Assembly: GCA_030645955.1 (NCBI GenBank) | Contig: JAUSMR010000058.1 | Coordinates: 1 to 64,000 of the forward strand | Direction of reading: 5' to 3' | Source of the DNA: Gallionella sp. | Lineage (GTDB): Bacteria > Pseudomonadota > Gammaproteobacteria > Burkholderiales > Gallionellaceae | DNA: 64,000 nt | In this document: positions 34,346 through 44,204 of the stretch, in pieces | Numbering within the stretch: the first letter of the stretch is position 1 | Layout of the letters: the number at the start of each line of letters is the position of its first letter | Made by a program: the position numbers and the translations under genes | The notes under the pieces: generated by a model | The model's input: only the letters and a program-made list of their open reading frames with translations | Told to the model about the DNA's origin: nothing | Database searches by the model: none

Positions 34346-35836
34346 ATGAGTATTCGTGCTGTCTTGACAGGTGTTTTTTTGTTAGGTTTGTCGGTGTTTC
34401 CTTTGTCTGGGAATGCACAATGCACAGGGGGCGGAGTCAGGCCAGTATGGGTGGACAGCCCGGAATCAGTCAGTGAAGAATACTTTTTTGCAGCGGGAGT
34501 TTCAGATGATGTTAAAGCGTCATTGTCTGACCGAATTTCATCCGCCAAGCAAAATGCATTGAAAAATCTTTCTGAACTCATTGAAGTGTCGGTAAAAAAT
34601 TCTCTGGTTCTGGAGCAATCACAGCGGAAAAATGACGGAAGGGTTTTAACCGATTCAAACTTTCTCTCCATTACTAAAACATCTACTAGTGCCTCTTTGA
34701 AAAATGTTGAAGTCATTGCAACTTGGGAGGATCCGCAGAGTTGCGCCATCTGGCTGCGTGCGCGGGTGTCCAGGCAGCATGTTGAGCAGGGTAAGCGAGA
34801 AGGTTTGGCAAAGACTTTGTTCGCCATTTTGAATGACCAGTTGGCTGTTGCGCAAAATGAAGCCGCCATGCTGGATACCAGATTGTCCGCCGTGGATGCG
34901 GCATTGGATGTATTGCCGCGCATTGCGCTGGAATTCATTCCGGAAGCCAGTTCAGCAGCTTACTACAGCCAACTTTTGAAACGCATTCAACAAAAGTTGG
35001 GACTGTCACGAAATGACCTCGATCAGGCGAAAAAAACGCTGGGCGAGGCCGACTCACTCATCAACGAGGCCGCATCCCAGACCGATGAAAGCGCCAAATC
35101 GAAATTGCTAGGCTCCGCTGCAAGCAGTTATAGGTCTTTGCTTGCGAAGCACAGCAATGGCTTACCCCCGCTGTTTGGTCCGGGCGATATTCTGTTCAAA
35201 CTGGGCGAGGTCGAGGAGATCAGAGGAAATTCCTGCGGAGCCAAAAACTATTATCAGCAGTCCGCCGATTCAAAGCATCTCAATGACCGCCAATCACTCG
35301 CGAAGAAACGAGGCGATGCTCTCGCCTGTTCGGCAGAGGATATGGAAAGGGCTTTGTGGCGGCAGCATTTCGAAGGGCGGGCCACAGTGATCGTGTGTTA
35401 TTACCAGTCCAATGCGGATCAGGGTGTCTGGCATAAGGCGTGTGATGATTTGAACAACATTATCAGGCCGCTGGGGGCTGATACGACTATCAAGACGCAA
35501 AAACTTTCTCCAGCGCAACTGGAAGAAATTCAAGGAGGAGGCATACCCGGTAATTTGATTGAAAAGGGTAAATTATTGCTGGGTGTATTTGCGTCGGGGA
35601 AAATGAACAATCGCATCGATAAGGAGTCTCCCGGAAAAAATCGTGAGTATCAGTTTGAGGGGGGAATGTCCACTTTCCTGGTTGAGGATGGTAAAACAAT
35701 ATTCACTGATCGCTTCCAGGGCAAGACAGGATGGAATCCGGTTTCACCGCAAATGGTTTTGGACGTATTAGCCATTAACGTAGTCAAACGCTGGCGGGAA
35801 AAATTCTCCCGATTCCTTCGGCATGAGACGGACTGA
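34346..35836 (+). CDS. Exported LPP20-like protein, 496 residues
   Basis: The signal peptide (about 1-26, ending SGNAQC) is followed by a region resembling the LPP20/FlgT N-terminal domain: YFFAAGVSDD, then SAKQNALKNLSELIEVSVKN. A helical middle (about 150-270) is followed by a tetratricopeptide-like stretch (GAKNYYQQSADSKHL) and a C-terminal domain of beta strands. The NAQC sequence is a poor lipobox, so a periplasmic protein is more likely than a lipoprotein. Function is unknown; the neighbours are further exported proteins with LPP20, FecR and barrel domains. The ATG at 34346 is preferred to a GTG nine bases upstream. Confidence 0.7.
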   Translation: MSIRAVLTGVFLLGLSVFPLSGNAQCTGGGVRPVWVDSPESVSEEYFFAAGVSDDVKASLSDRISSAKQNALKNLSELIEVSVKNSLVLEQSQRKNDGRVLTDSNFLSITKTSTSASLKNVEVIATWEDPQSCAIWLRARVSRQHVEQGKREGLAKTLFAILNDQLAVAQNEAAMLDTRLSAVDAALDVLPRIALEFIPEASSAAYYSQLLKRIQQKLGLSRNDLDQAKKTLGEADSLINEAASQTDESAKSKLLGSAASSYRSLLAKHSNGLPPLFGPGDILFKLGEVEEIRGNSCGAKNYYQQSADSKHLNDRQSLAKKRGDALACSAEDMERALWRQHFEGRATVIVCYYQSNADQGVWHKACDDLNNIIRPLGADTTIKTQKLSPAQLEEIQGGGIPGNLIEKGKLLLGVFASGKMNNRIDKESPGKNREYQFEGGMSTFLVEDGKTIFTDRFQGKTGWNPVSPQMVLDVLAINVVKRWREKFSRFLRHETD

Positions 35837-35903
35837 TAAATTGAAGTAAATAGTTGAGATAAGATAAATAGTCGATAATAAGAACATATTCCTGGAGCTG
35901 CAT

Positions 35904-37022
35904 ATGAAACTACATAGCCGCGCATTTAGACTTGTTCTTCTGAATCTGCTTATTGCACCCTTGCTGTTTTCCAATGAACTGTTGGCAGCACCGAAAAGCG
36001 TGGCTGTGGTTGTGTATCCGCAGTCATCCCTGGCCAAGCAGTATGCGCGTATCGCTCAGGCCCGCATGGAGCAGGTATTGACTGATAACGGCATCACGGT
36101 GCTCGATCAGAAGAAAGCTGAGGAATTGAAGAATGGCTGGAAAAAACTGGAGGATCCGGGTGCATTAATCACAGCCGAAGAGTTTGTTAAAAGCGCCGGC
36201 AAGTATGAAATTGATGGCGTTTATCGTGTCTACATGGACGCTGCTTTGACAAAAGGATTGGCGGGGATTTTTACCGCAACGTCGCTGGCGGACATTCGTT
36301 TTATTGGCGAAGATGCGCAGATACGTTCTTCTGCATCGCCCGCAATGGGGGTAAAGGGAATGCCGCCTTCTGACGGTTTGACCGAAAGTGCGGCGATCAG
36401 CAATGCAATACAACGGGCAATCGATTCTACTATTCAGCCTATGGGCATTAAAGTGCTGGATTTCACGAATCCGCGATTGTTCAATGTGACTCTCAAGCCG
36501 ATGGCAACTTCCGAATCCCCGGTTCCGGAAAAACGTCCAGCGCCATTATCCGATTCTGATCCGATTATTAAATTAGCCAATCTGAAAGATAGTTTTGCGT
36601 TAAGCGAAGAGGTTACCTGTGCCAATAAGTCGCCAGACGACAAGATGGTTGTGATTGGCGGATATTTGCGCAAGACACAGGGCGGGCGTCTGTACGGCTC
36701 CATGATTCATGTGCTGGATAGAGAAGCCAACAAAGAAGTCATCACTTTTGAAACGGCGCCGGTTGCAACAAGAAAGGCAGAAGAAAAAGGGGGAGCCAGG
36801 ATACTGGACTGCATGTTCATATCGAACTGGCGCTACTTGGCGGCAGTCACGAATAGCAAACTGTTCTTATGGGACATAGAGCGCGGTGCTGTTATGAATG
36901 CCTTGTTTTTTGATGAGGCAATTGATCATGCCGAACTCGAATATGGAAAATCAGGCGATACGGATCTGCTGGCAGTGGTGAGTAATAATGGCAGGAAGGT
37001 TTTTCAGATTTCACGGGAATAG
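35904..37022 (+). CDS. Exported hypothetical protein, beta-propeller-like C-terminus
   Basis: This 372-residue protein has a signal peptide (about 1-28) and a domain beginning SVAVVVYPQSSLAKQYARIAQARMEQVLTDNGI, which resembles the N-terminal lobes of CsgG- or FlgT-type envelope proteins. From about residue 225 it has WD-like blades (MVVIGGYLR, RYLAAVTNSKLFLWDIERGAV, DLLAVVSNNGRKVFQI). No enzyme motif is seen. It lies 67 bases after the LPP20-like gene and 88 before the FecR-domain gene, probably cotranscribed. The family was not recognised with confidence. Confidence 0.65.
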   Translation: MKLHSRAFRLVLLNLLIAPLLFSNELLAAPKSVAVVVYPQSSLAKQYARIAQARMEQVLTDNGITVLDQKKAEELKNGWKKLEDPGALITAEEFVKSAGKYEIDGVYRVYMDAALTKGLAGIFTATSLADIRFIGEDAQIRSSASPAMGVKGMPPSDGLTESAAISNAIQRAIDSTIQPMGIKVLDFTNPRLFNVTLKPMATSESPVPEKRPAPLSDSDPIIKLANLKDSFALSEEVTCANKSPDDKMVVIGGYLRKTQGGRLYGSMIHVLDREANKEVITFETAPVATRKAEEKGGARILDCMFISNWRYLAAVTNSKLFLWDIERGAVMNALFFDEAIDHAELEYGKSGDTDLLAVVSNNGRKVFQISRE

Positions 37023-37110
37023 GCAGCTCTGTATCGGATATTGGCGGAAATGCAGAGACACTGATGATAAGTGTAGAATGAAACTGTCGAGATCACAAAG
37101 GGAGGGTGGA

Positions 37111-37881
37111 ATGAGTTTTATTAAATTGGGTCTGGCCCTGATTGCTTGTGTTGCCGGAACCGCTTTGTCTGGCAATAGTCTTGCCTCCGAGTCAATCGAG
37201 GTCGTAAGAGCAAGAGGCAGTGTCGCAATCAAGCAGAATGATCAACAAAAAGACCAGCCTGTGGCCTCCAGGAGTATCCTCCCCGCGAGACACATTCTGG
37301 TCACGGGTCCCGATGGCCGTGCAGTGGTTAGAATTGGTGAAGCTGGTTATATTGTGGTTGAGAAAAACAGCAAGATCGAAATAGGTCGAGAGGAAGGTCA
37401 TGCGCAATATCTGCGTCAGTTCACCGGGATGATTTATTACGCAGTGAATTTCGTACGGGGATCTCAGCAGCCTATGGAAATCCGTACAGCGACTGCCACC
37501 ATAGGCATTCGCGGCACCCGCTTCCTAGTCGCGGATTTGCCGGAGCGTAAGGAAATCGGCGTGCGTAAGGGGCTTGTCAGCGTAACCAGTCCGGGGGAGG
37601 CCTTCGAAATACACAAAAAGACGCAAGAAGATGAATTTGAGGCGTTCAAACGAGAGGCACAGGAAGCCATAGCCGAAGAAAAGCGTAAGTTTTCGGAATA
37701 TAAGGCGGATACCGAGCGCGAGTTCATCGAATACAAACGCGAATTTGGCCTGGGGGCGAACCGGATGGCAACATTCGACGGAAACCGCGTAGATGAACGC
37801 CCGTTAAGTGACGAGTCCAGGAAGGACATGGAAACCCTCGAAGCCTATGCCAAGGAGTGGATTGCAGAGGTGCGCGATTAG
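37111..37881 (+). CDS. FecR-domain periplasmic protein with coiled-coil tail
   Basis: This 256-residue protein has a signal peptide (about 1-26, ending SLA) and a FecR domain at about 30-160: GPDGRAVVRIGEAGYIVVEKNSKIEI and ATIGIRGTRFLV are typical. After it, residues 170-225 are strongly charged and helical (EEKRKFSEYKADTEREFIEYKREF). Unlike true FecR it has no cytoplasmic part and no sigma factor gene beside it, so it belongs to the stand-alone FecR-domain proteins of unknown role. The ATG at 37111 is preceded by GGGAGGG. Confidence 0.8.
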   Translation: MSFIKLGLALIACVAGTALSGNSLASESIEVVRARGSVAIKQNDQQKDQPVASRSILPARHILVTGPDGRAVVRIGEAGYIVVEKNSKIEIGREEGHAQYLRQFTGMIYYAVNFVRGSQQPMEIRTATATIGIRGTRFLVADLPERKEIGVRKGLVSVTSPGEAFEIHKKTQEDEFEAFKREAQEAIAEEKRKFSEYKADTEREFIEYKREFGLGANRMATFDGNRVDERPLSDESRKDMETLEAYAKEWIAEVRD

Positions 37882-38133
37882 ATTTTTTGTTGGCGATACT
37901 CTGTTTGGATGATGCTGAAGCCATTCATGCCAGAGCATAACGAATTTGGTTGGCGTGCCTGTTCTTTATTGTCAGGTGCCACCAATTAATGATGGCTTCA
38001 AGTTGCTTCTTGAAGTCAGTTTATGCTAGCCTGATTTTAAAGTAGAGGTTGGTTTTGTTTGATTACATACTAACCGTGTTTATCCAAGTGCTTTACCGGG
38101 TTCATTTTTCAACTAAAGGGGTGGAGGTTTCTT
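37882..38133. other. Non-coding gap in the envelope cluster
   Basis: These 252 AT-rich bases hold no convincing gene. TATGCTAGCCTG near 38022 could be part of a promoter. AAAGGGGTGGAGG upstream of the next ATG is a strong ribosome site. Confidence 0.35.
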
Positions 38134-38739
38134 ATGCGTAATTTTATTTGTTTGTTGTTTTCCGCAGTTACTTTGCTTGGCTTCATGGGTTGTTCGAGTG
38201 CGCCTGCCAAGGTGGCGCAGGTTGCGGAATGCGTGTTCCCTGGTTCCGATAAGCCAGCGCCAGTCTGGGTTTGTGATGCTCCTGTTGAAGGGATGGCAGT
38301 GGGTGCAGTGGGTGCAGCCGCCAAATCTGACGCTGGTATCGCATTCATGAAGCAGATGGCCGCAACCGATGCCCGCGTACAGCTTGCACAGAACATGAAA
38401 GTGCAAGTGCAGAACATGATCAAGCAATATGTAGAGACCACGGGCGCTGCGAGCAAGGAGACTGTCGACCGCGTAAATACATCGGTTACCAAGCAAATTA
38501 CCGATCAGTCGCTGACGGGCACCAAGATATTCAGGAGCATCACCGGCCCCGATGGGACGCTGTATGTACTCGTTGGTCTGGACGAAGCCGGAACGCAGAA
38601 ACTGACTGAGGCCGCTATCAAGACCAGCATGGGTAACGATCAGGCCGCCTGGCAGCAGTTCAGGGCTCAAAAGGGCCAGGATGAACTGGCGGCAGAAATT
38701 GCCAAGCAAAAGGTTGATTTTGAGAAACAGAAAAACTAA
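38134..38739 (+). CDS. LPP20-family lipoprotein
   Basis: This 201-residue lipoprotein has the lipobox LGFMGC (cleavage before Cys20) and an LPP20-type domain: MAVGAVGAAAKSDAGIAFMKQMAATDARVQLAQNMKVQVQ followed by YVETTG and DGTLYVLVGLDE. The charged C-terminal helix (QDELAAEIAKQKVDFEKQKN) is unusual. Residue +2 after the Cys is Ser, which points to the outer membrane. Relatives include Helicobacter Lpp20 and Vibrio FlgP. No flagellar genes lie in the window, so the role is open. Confidence 0.82.
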   Translation: MRNFICLLFSAVTLLGFMGCSSAPAKVAQVAECVFPGSDKPAPVWVCDAPVEGMAVGAVGAAAKSDAGIAFMKQMAATDARVQLAQNMKVQVQNMIKQYVETTGAASKETVDRVNTSVTKQITDQSLTGTKIFRSITGPDGTLYVLVGLDEAGTQKLTEAAIKTSMGNDQAAWQQFRAQKGQDELAAEIAKQKVDFEKQKN

Positions 38740-38847
38740 CCTGAACCTTGTACGTGGCCACGCTGACGCGTGGCCTTTTGCCTGTGCCCATTATCGGGCA
38801 TGGGACTTGTTGGATGAGTAACAACGAAATTTTTATTGGAAATTCAC

Positions 38848-39927
38848 ATGGTTTTACGCCGCACCTTGATAATTCTGGCTGTTCTGGCGCTTTCGTTTGG
38901 ACATGCTTTTGCCGGCTCAGTTGTGATTGCGCCTGAGCCGCTTCGCGACTTGCGTGATCAGCGCGCACTATTGGGAGCGAAAATCAAAGAGTTGGACAAT
39001 ATTGGCAAGCAAATCGTTAGTGTGCAAGCCGAAAAAAATTCCGCAAAGGCTTCGATTCGACGGCAAGAGGCGGAAAGCAAGGAAGCGCGGATCAAGCTCG
39101 AAAAGTTGCAGAATTTCGACCGTGATAATCCGGGTGAAATTTCGCCTACGCAATTGAACGCAGCCGTAGACCGGAATAAGCAGGCATTCCGTGCACTGAA
39201 AGAGGCAAAAGAAAACCTCGCCAGTGCCGACTCAAAAATCAATTTACTCAGTAGCGAAGCGAGCGGTCAATATGCCGAGTTCCTGAGGCTGCAAAAATCC
39301 TTTGAAAGAGATGTGAATCGCGTGGTTGATGGCCAGGTGGATGAGCAAATCCGTATTCTGCAAGTAAGCAAAGAAGTGGAGGTTACCGAGCGTGTGGCTT
39401 GTGGTGACGATTCTATTCCAGTGTGCAAGGAGCGATCCAAAAAAGCAGCTGAGTTGAAGGCGACAGAACGTGGTTCGGTGGTGTTTATTAATTCGTTTAC
39501 GGAAGTCAAGAATTTCAAGCTTAGCAAAGAAGAGCTGCGCAGTGAGGTGCAGGCCACTCTTGCAAACAAGGTGTTTTCTAACCAGCATATGGTAGGTGAA
39601 ACCGAGTACGAAACCACTATCAAGGCCAGTGTTGTGCCGGCAATCAGCAATTCGCTGCGCGAGCAAATGGCCGGGGCCATACGGTCCGAAGTTTATGGCA
39701 TTGTTGGAGGCAGAATCGACTACTCGCAGGTGCAGAACCCGTCGCAGCTAGTCAGCAGGGTCCAGGCAGATACCGAAGACGAAGAAATTGCTCCTCCGGT
39801 GAAACCAGCCAGGGACAAAAAAGCCAAAATAGAGCCGCAGCGTGAGGAACCGGCTGTGCAAGAAGAACCACCACCACCGCCGCAGCGAGCTCCACGAAAG
39901 CTGGAGAAGCCAACGTTCACTTTCTGA
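38848..39927 (+). CDS. Exported coiled-coil protein with proline-rich tail
   Basis: This 359-residue protein has a signal peptide (about 1-22, FGHAFA), a long heptad-rich region (about 28-160; LRDLRDQRALLGAKIKELDN and so on), a globular part with two cysteines (VACGDDSIPVCKER), and a C-terminal proline- and glutamate-rich tail (EEPPPPPQRAPRKLEK). A second alpha/beta part (SVVFINSFTEVKNFKLSKEELRSEV) resembles LPP20-like processing domains only weakly. The ATG at 38848 is preferred to an upstream TTG. Function is unknown; it is placed in an all-exported gene cluster. Confidence 0.65.
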   Translation: MVLRRTLIILAVLALSFGHAFAGSVVIAPEPLRDLRDQRALLGAKIKELDNIGKQIVSVQAEKNSAKASIRRQEAESKEARIKLEKLQNFDRDNPGEISPTQLNAAVDRNKQAFRALKEAKENLASADSKINLLSSEASGQYAEFLRLQKSFERDVNRVVDGQVDEQIRILQVSKEVEVTERVACGDDSIPVCKERSKKAAELKATERGSVVFINSFTEVKNFKLSKEELRSEVQATLANKVFSNQHMVGETEYETTIKASVVPAISNSLREQMAGAIRSEVYGIVGGRIDYSQVQNPSQLVSRVQADTEDEEIAPPVKPARDKKAKIEPQREEPAVQEEPPPPPQRAPRKLEKPTFTF

Positions 39928-40010
39928 CATTTTTTAGAGAATGTGTGCAGTTTTGTGTCGTAGCAATTGGATTTTGATGTGCCTTTTTTGAATACTTAGG
40001 AGAAAGCAAA

Positions 40011-40751
40011 ATGAAAAAATTACTTTTAATATCCGGTGTGTGTGCCATGGCCGCACTTGCCTCACAGACAGCTCAAGCTGAAGTAAAAGTGCGCGCCGGT
40101 GCTGCCAGCAGCACATATTCGTTAGGGGGTGATTACATCACAGCAGAGTCCAAATATAACCCCGTGAACCTCGGTTTGACCTTTGCTTCGGATAGCGGCA
40201 TGTATGTTGACTTGGCGTATTCGGGCGGGACTGGCAAGCACGACGGATGGAAATCCCTGGGGGCGCCTGCAGAGGAGTTCAAGCGTTCGGATGTGGCGCT
40301 GATCGTGGGCGCCAGCAGGCTCAATCCCGACAATGGCATCGCGGGTACCTTTTACGTGGGTTTAAAGGCCGGCAATACCACGCTGGGCGCTCAAAACGCT
40401 GGTCTGTCCTGGACTGAGGAAACCTTTGATACGGCAGGACTGGTGTTCGGCGGAGGGGCGAGTTTTCCGATTGCGTCAGGCAGAGCCGGTTCGCTCGGCG
40501 TTAACGTCGGACTGGGTCTGATGGGCGCGACATGGAAGGATAATTCTGCAGCTGGCTACAATGAAAAAGCCAAGACCGCACTCGGTGTTAGTTTCGGCGT
40601 GAACTACACCTATCCAATCACTTCTAATTTCGGTGTGACCGTAGATTACAAAGGCAACGCATACACCTATAATTTTGGCGATGCCGCTACTCCATTCAAA
40701 GTGAATGAGAAGATCAGCGCCTTTGGCGCAACGCTGTATGCGAAGTTTTAA
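40011..40751 (+). CDS. Outer-membrane beta-barrel protein, 246 residues
   Basis: The signal peptide (1-23, QTAQA) is followed by amphipathic strands with periodic Gly and aromatic residues (NLGLTFASDSGMYVDLAYSGG, GVSFGVNYTYPI) and a terminal TLYAKF, the outer-membrane signature. A barrel of about ten strands is likely. AGGAGAAAGC lies upstream of the ATG. The lipoprotein gene follows after 16 bases, so the two are probably coupled. No porin or adhesin family was recognised. Confidence 0.75.
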   Translation: MKKLLLISGVCAMAALASQTAQAEVKVRAGAASSTYSLGGDYITAESKYNPVNLGLTFASDSGMYVDLAYSGGTGKHDGWKSLGAPAEEFKRSDVALIVGASRLNPDNGIAGTFYVGLKAGNTTLGAQNAGLSWTEETFDTAGLVFGGGASFPIASGRAGSLGVNVGLGLMGATWKDNSAAGYNEKAKTALGVSFGVNYTYPITSNFGVTVDYKGNAYTYNFGDAATPFKVNEKISAFGATLYAKF

Positions 40752-40767
40752 TGCATGAGGGCGGCGA

Positions 40768-41196
40768 GTGTCGCGATTAATCCTTTTCTGTCTCGCTGCC
40801 GCCTTGCTTTTGCCGGGCTGCGCCGGCTCCGGTGCGAAGTCAGGCGGTTCGAATACCGGCGCCGGTTTACCGGCCTGGATACTTAATCCTGACAAACCCG
40901 GTTATCAGGGAGTCGTGGGCTCGGCACCAAAACAGGACTGGGGTGGCCGTGAGGCTCAGTATCGCGTCGCATTGATGAAGGCGCGTCAGGAACTGGCACA
41001 GATGGTACGCGTACAGGTGGAATCCACCACTCGATACCAGATTGAAGACCGCGCAGGCAAGGTCAGCCGTGATGCGGATTTCGAAGCCAAATTGCAGAGC
41101 AGCGTAGCGCTTAGTCTTGAACAGGCGCGCGTCATTGAAGAGTGGGTTGATCCCCAGAGCGGCGAACTCTATCTTTGGTTGGTGACCCCGAAGTAG
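40768..41196 (+). CDS. LPP20-family lipoprotein, short
   Basis: This 142-residue protein starts at GTG and has the lipobox LLPGC (Cys at about 18) followed by a Gly/Ser-rich spacer. The LPP20 domain shows YQGVVGSAPKQDWGGREAQYRVALMKARQELAQMVRVQVES and YLWLVTPK. This is the third LPP20-like protein in the cluster. The upstream barrel gene is 16 bases away. A large palindrome follows 100 bases downstream. Confidence 0.8.
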   Translation: MSRLILFCLAAALLLPGCAGSGAKSGGSNTGAGLPAWILNPDKPGYQGVVGSAPKQDWGGREAQYRVALMKARQELAQMVRVQVESTTRYQIEDRAGKVSRDADFEAKLQSSVALSLEQARVIEEWVDPQSGELYLWLVTPK

Positions 41197-41295
41197 TGCT
41201 GCTGGCTGACGCGATTTGTTACACCTTGGGCAGCGCAGCTGCCCATTTTTTCGCTCTCAAGAATTAATCCGTTTACCCATCAATAGCGCAATATC

Positions 41296-41346
41296 GTAGG
41301 GTGCATTCCATGCACCAATAGCAATGGTGCATGGAATGCACCCTAC
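41296..41346. repeat. Perfect 22-bp inverted repeat GTAGGGTGCATTCCATGCACCA
   Basis: Positions 41296-41317 are the exact reverse complement of 41325-41346 around a seven-base loop. Each arm also contains its own small palindrome (GGTGCAT...ATGCACC). Similar GTAGGGTGC repeats are dispersed in many genomes. It lies between the envelope cluster and alaS and could stop transcription. Confidence 0.9.
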
Positions 41347-41472
41347 AATGTTATTGTTGTTTTGAAAGCCAAATGGAATTAAACGAGGGTGCGGGCTAAT
41401 CGTGCCGAATGGTATGATTCGCGCCTCATATTAAAATTGATACAAAAATATTTGCATGATGATGGTGAACAG

Positions 41473-44142
41473 ATGAAAAGCAGTGAGATCCGCCAGAAAT
41501 TTCTGGATTACTTCGCCTCGAAAGGCCACACCGTGGTGCCGTCCAGTTCGCTGGTGCCGCACGAAGACCCGACGCTGTTGTTCACTAATGCGGGGATGAA
41601 CCAGTTTAAGGATGTGTTCCTCGGTTTCGACAAGCGGCCTTATACGCGCGCCGCGTCGTCGCAGAAATGCGTGCGTGCCGGCGGCAAGCATAACGACCTG
41701 GAGAACGTTGGCTATACCGCGCGCCACCATACCTTCTTCGAGATGCTCGGCAACTTCAGCTTCGGCGATTACTTCAAGCGCGACGCGATCAAATATGCCT
41801 GGGAACTGCTGACCGGGGTTTACCGGCTGCCTTCCGAAAAGCTGTGGGTGACGGTGTATGCCGAGGACGATGAGGCCTACGACATCTGGACGAAGGAGAT
41901 CGGCGTGCCTGCCGGGCGGGTGATCCGCATCGGCGACAACAAGGGTGCGCGCTACGCTTCGGACAATTTCTGGATGATGGGCGACACCGGCCCGTGCGGC
42001 CCGTGCACGGAAATCTTTTACGACCACGGCGCGGAAATCTGGGGCGGCCCGCCGGGTTCGCCCGAGGAAGACGGCGACCGCTATATCGAAATCTGGAACA
42101 ACGTGTTCATGCAGTTCAACCGCGACGAGCACGGCGTGATGCATCCGCTGCCCAAGCCATCGGTGGATACCGGCATGGGGCTGGAGCGTATCTCCGCAGT
42201 GTTGCAGCATGTGCATTCCAATTACGAGATCGATCTGTTCCAGAATCTTGTTTGCGCGGCGGCAAGGGTAACCAACACCAGCGATCTCACCAACAACTCG
42301 CTCAAGGTGCTGGCCGACCATATCCGCGCCTGCTCGTTCCTGATCGCCGACGGCGTGATTCCCGGCAACGAAGGGCGCGGCTATGTGCTGCGCCGCATCA
42401 TCCGCCGCGCGATTCGCCATGGCTATAAGCTTGGCGCGCGCACGGCGTTCTTCCATAAAATGGTGCCGGACCTGGTTGGCGAAATGGGTGTGGCTTTTCC
42501 CGAATTGACTGCCGCGCAAGTGCGCGTGATGGAGATACTCAAGCAGGAAGAGGAGCGCTTCTTCGCCACCATCGAACATGGCATGGCGATACTCGAAACA
42601 GCGTTAAGCGAGCTTGCAGTCCCTCACCCCAACCCTCTCCCGGCGGGAGAGGGAGCAAAAGTGATGAAGCCAAAAGATAACGTATTCAACGGCGAGACCG
42701 CATTCAAGCTGCACGACACTTACGGTTTCCCGCTCGACCTGACACAGGACGTGTGCCGTGAGCATGGTGTTGCGGTTGACGTTGCAGCTTTCGACAAGGC
42801 GATGGCGCATCAGAAGGAACAGGCGCGCGCGGCGGGCAAGTTCAAGATGGCGGCCAATCTGGAATACGACGGCCCAGCCACCAGATTCCACGGTTATGAC
42901 CTGCTGGAAAGCAAAGGTAATGTGCTGGCTTTATACAAGGACGGCGTGCCGGTGAATACACTGAACGAAGGCGAGATGGGTGTGGCGGTGTTGGACGACA
43001 CTCCTTTCTACGCCGAGTCCGGCGGGCAGGTCGGCGACTGCGGCGAGCTGCGCAGCATGCACGGCATCTTTGCCGTAGAGGATACGCAGAAGATTCAGGC
43101 CAGCGTGTTTGGCCATCACGGCGTGGTGAAGACCGGCAAGCTGACCGTGGGCAACGGTGTCGCAGCCAGGGTGGATGTCGCGGCGCGCAACCGCACGATA
43201 CGCAACCACTCGGCGACGCACCTGATGCACAAGGCGTTGCGCGAGGTGCTGGGCAGCCATGTACAGCAGAAGGGTTCGCAGGTGGATGCTGCCAAGACGC
43301 GCTTCGACTTCGTGCATACCCAGCCGCTGAGCGACGCAGAAATCCGCAAAGTGGAAAGCATCGTGAACACCGAGATACTCGCCAACGCCGAGTGCCGGGC
43401 GCGCGTGATGTCCATCGAGGACGCGCAGCAGACCGGCGCGATGATGCTGTTCGGCGAGAAATACGGCGACGAGGTTCGCGTGCTGGACATCGGCTCGTCG
43501 CGCGAGTTGTGCGGCGGCACGCATGTCAAGCGCACCGGCGACATCGGATTGTTCAAGATACTTGCCGAGAGCGGTGTGGCGGCGGGGGTGCGGCGCGTTG
43601 AGGCGGTGACCGGCGAGGGCGCGCTGGCGCTGGTGCAGCAGCAGGAGATGCAATTGCGGCAAGTGGCGGATGCGGTGAAGGCGCAGCCACAGGAAGCGGC
43701 TGCACGCGTCGTGCAAATCCTCGACAACGTGAAGAGTCTGGAAAAAGAACTGGCGCGGCTGAAATCGAAACTGGCCAGTGCGCAAGGCGATGATCTCATT
43801 GACCAGGCGGTGGAGATCAACGGCGTCAAGGTGCTGGCCACGCTGCTGGAAGGCGCCGATGCTACGGGGTTGCGCGAAACCCTCGACAAGCTCAAGGATA
43901 AGCTCAAATCGGCTGCCATTGTGCTGGCGGCGGTGGACAATGGTAGGATTAGCCTGATTGCCGGTGTGACTCCCGACCTTGTGGCGAAAATCAAGGCCGG
44001 GGAACTGGTGAACATGGTCGCGCAGCAGGTCGGCGGCAAAGGCGGCGGCAGGCCGGACATGGCGATGGCAGGCGGCACGCAACCGGAAAATCTGGCTGCT
44101 GCGCTGGCCTCTGTTTCAAATTGGGTGAGGGCAAAGTTATGA
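41473..44142 (+). CDS. alaS: Alanyl-tRNA synthetase
   Basis: This 889-residue enzyme attaches alanine to its tRNA and edits mischarged serine or glycine. The class II catalytic core has [14 protein letters not shown] and [19 protein letters not shown]. The editing domain has the zinc ligands in [11 protein letters not shown] and CGGTHV. The C-terminal C-Ala domain ends at [11 protein letters not shown]. The ATG at 41473 gives [14 protein letters not shown] as in homologues. A 40-bp repeat encodes the extra residues [13 protein letters not shown] at about 383-396. A diverged fragment of the gene's 3' end lies just downstream. Confidence 0.97.
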   Translation: MKSSEIRQKFLDYFASKGHTVVPSSSLVPHEDPTLLFTNAGMNQFKDVFLGFDKRPYTRAASSQKCVRAGGKHNDLENVGYTARHHTFFEMLGNFSFGDYFKRDAIKYAWELLTGVYRLPSEKLWVTVYAEDDEAYDIWTKEIGVPAGRVIRIGDNKGARYASDNFWMMGDTGPCGPCTEIFYDHGAEIWGGPPGSPEEDGDRYIEIWNNVFMQFNRDEHGVMHPLPKPSVDTGMGLERISAVLQHVHSNYEIDLFQNLVCAAARVTNTSDLTNNSLKVLADHIRACSFLIADGVIPGNEGRGYVLRRIIRRAIRHGYKLGARTAFFHKMVPDLVGEMGVAFPELTAAQVRVMEILKQEEERFFATIEHGMAILETALSELAVPHPNPLPAGEGAKVMKPKDNVFNGETAFKLHDTYGFPLDLTQDVCREHGVAVDVAAFDKAMAHQKEQARAAGKFKMAANLEYDGPATRFHGYDLLESKGNVLALYKDGVPVNTLNEGEMGVAVLDDTPFYAESGGQVGDCGELRSMHGIFAVEDTQKIQASVFGHHGVVKTGKLTVGNGVAARVDVAARNRTIRNHSATHLMHKALREVLGSHVQQKGSQVDAAKTRFDFVHTQPLSDAEIRKVESIVNTEILANAECRARVMSIEDAQQTGAMMLFGEKYGDEVRVLDIGSSRELCGGTHVKRTGDIGLFKILAESGVAAGVRRVEAVTGEGALALVQQQEMQLRQVADAVKAQPQEAAARVVQILDNVKSLEKELARLKSKLASAQGDDLIDQAVEINGVKVLATLLEGADATGLRETLDKLKDKLKSAAIVLAAVDNGRISLIAGVTPDLVAKIKAGELVNMVAQQVGGKGGGRPDMAMAGGTQPENLAAALASVSNWVRAKL
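42621..42660 (+). repeat. 40-bp palindromic repeat within alaS
   Basis: CCCTCACCCCAACCCTCTCC followed by CGGCGGGAGAGGGAGCAAAA is a small hairpin-forming sequence of the type that is common between genes in proteobacteria. Here it keeps the alaS frame and encodes [12 protein letters not shown]. Related text (CTCTCCC/GGGAGAGGG) occurs in the elements at 46340-46386 and 55165-55190. Confidence 0.75.
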
Positions 44143-44204
44143 GTTTGGTGAGTCCGGCCTTGCAAGCTGCTCCCGCACCAGAGCGGCTGCGCCGCCACCG
44201 TGTC

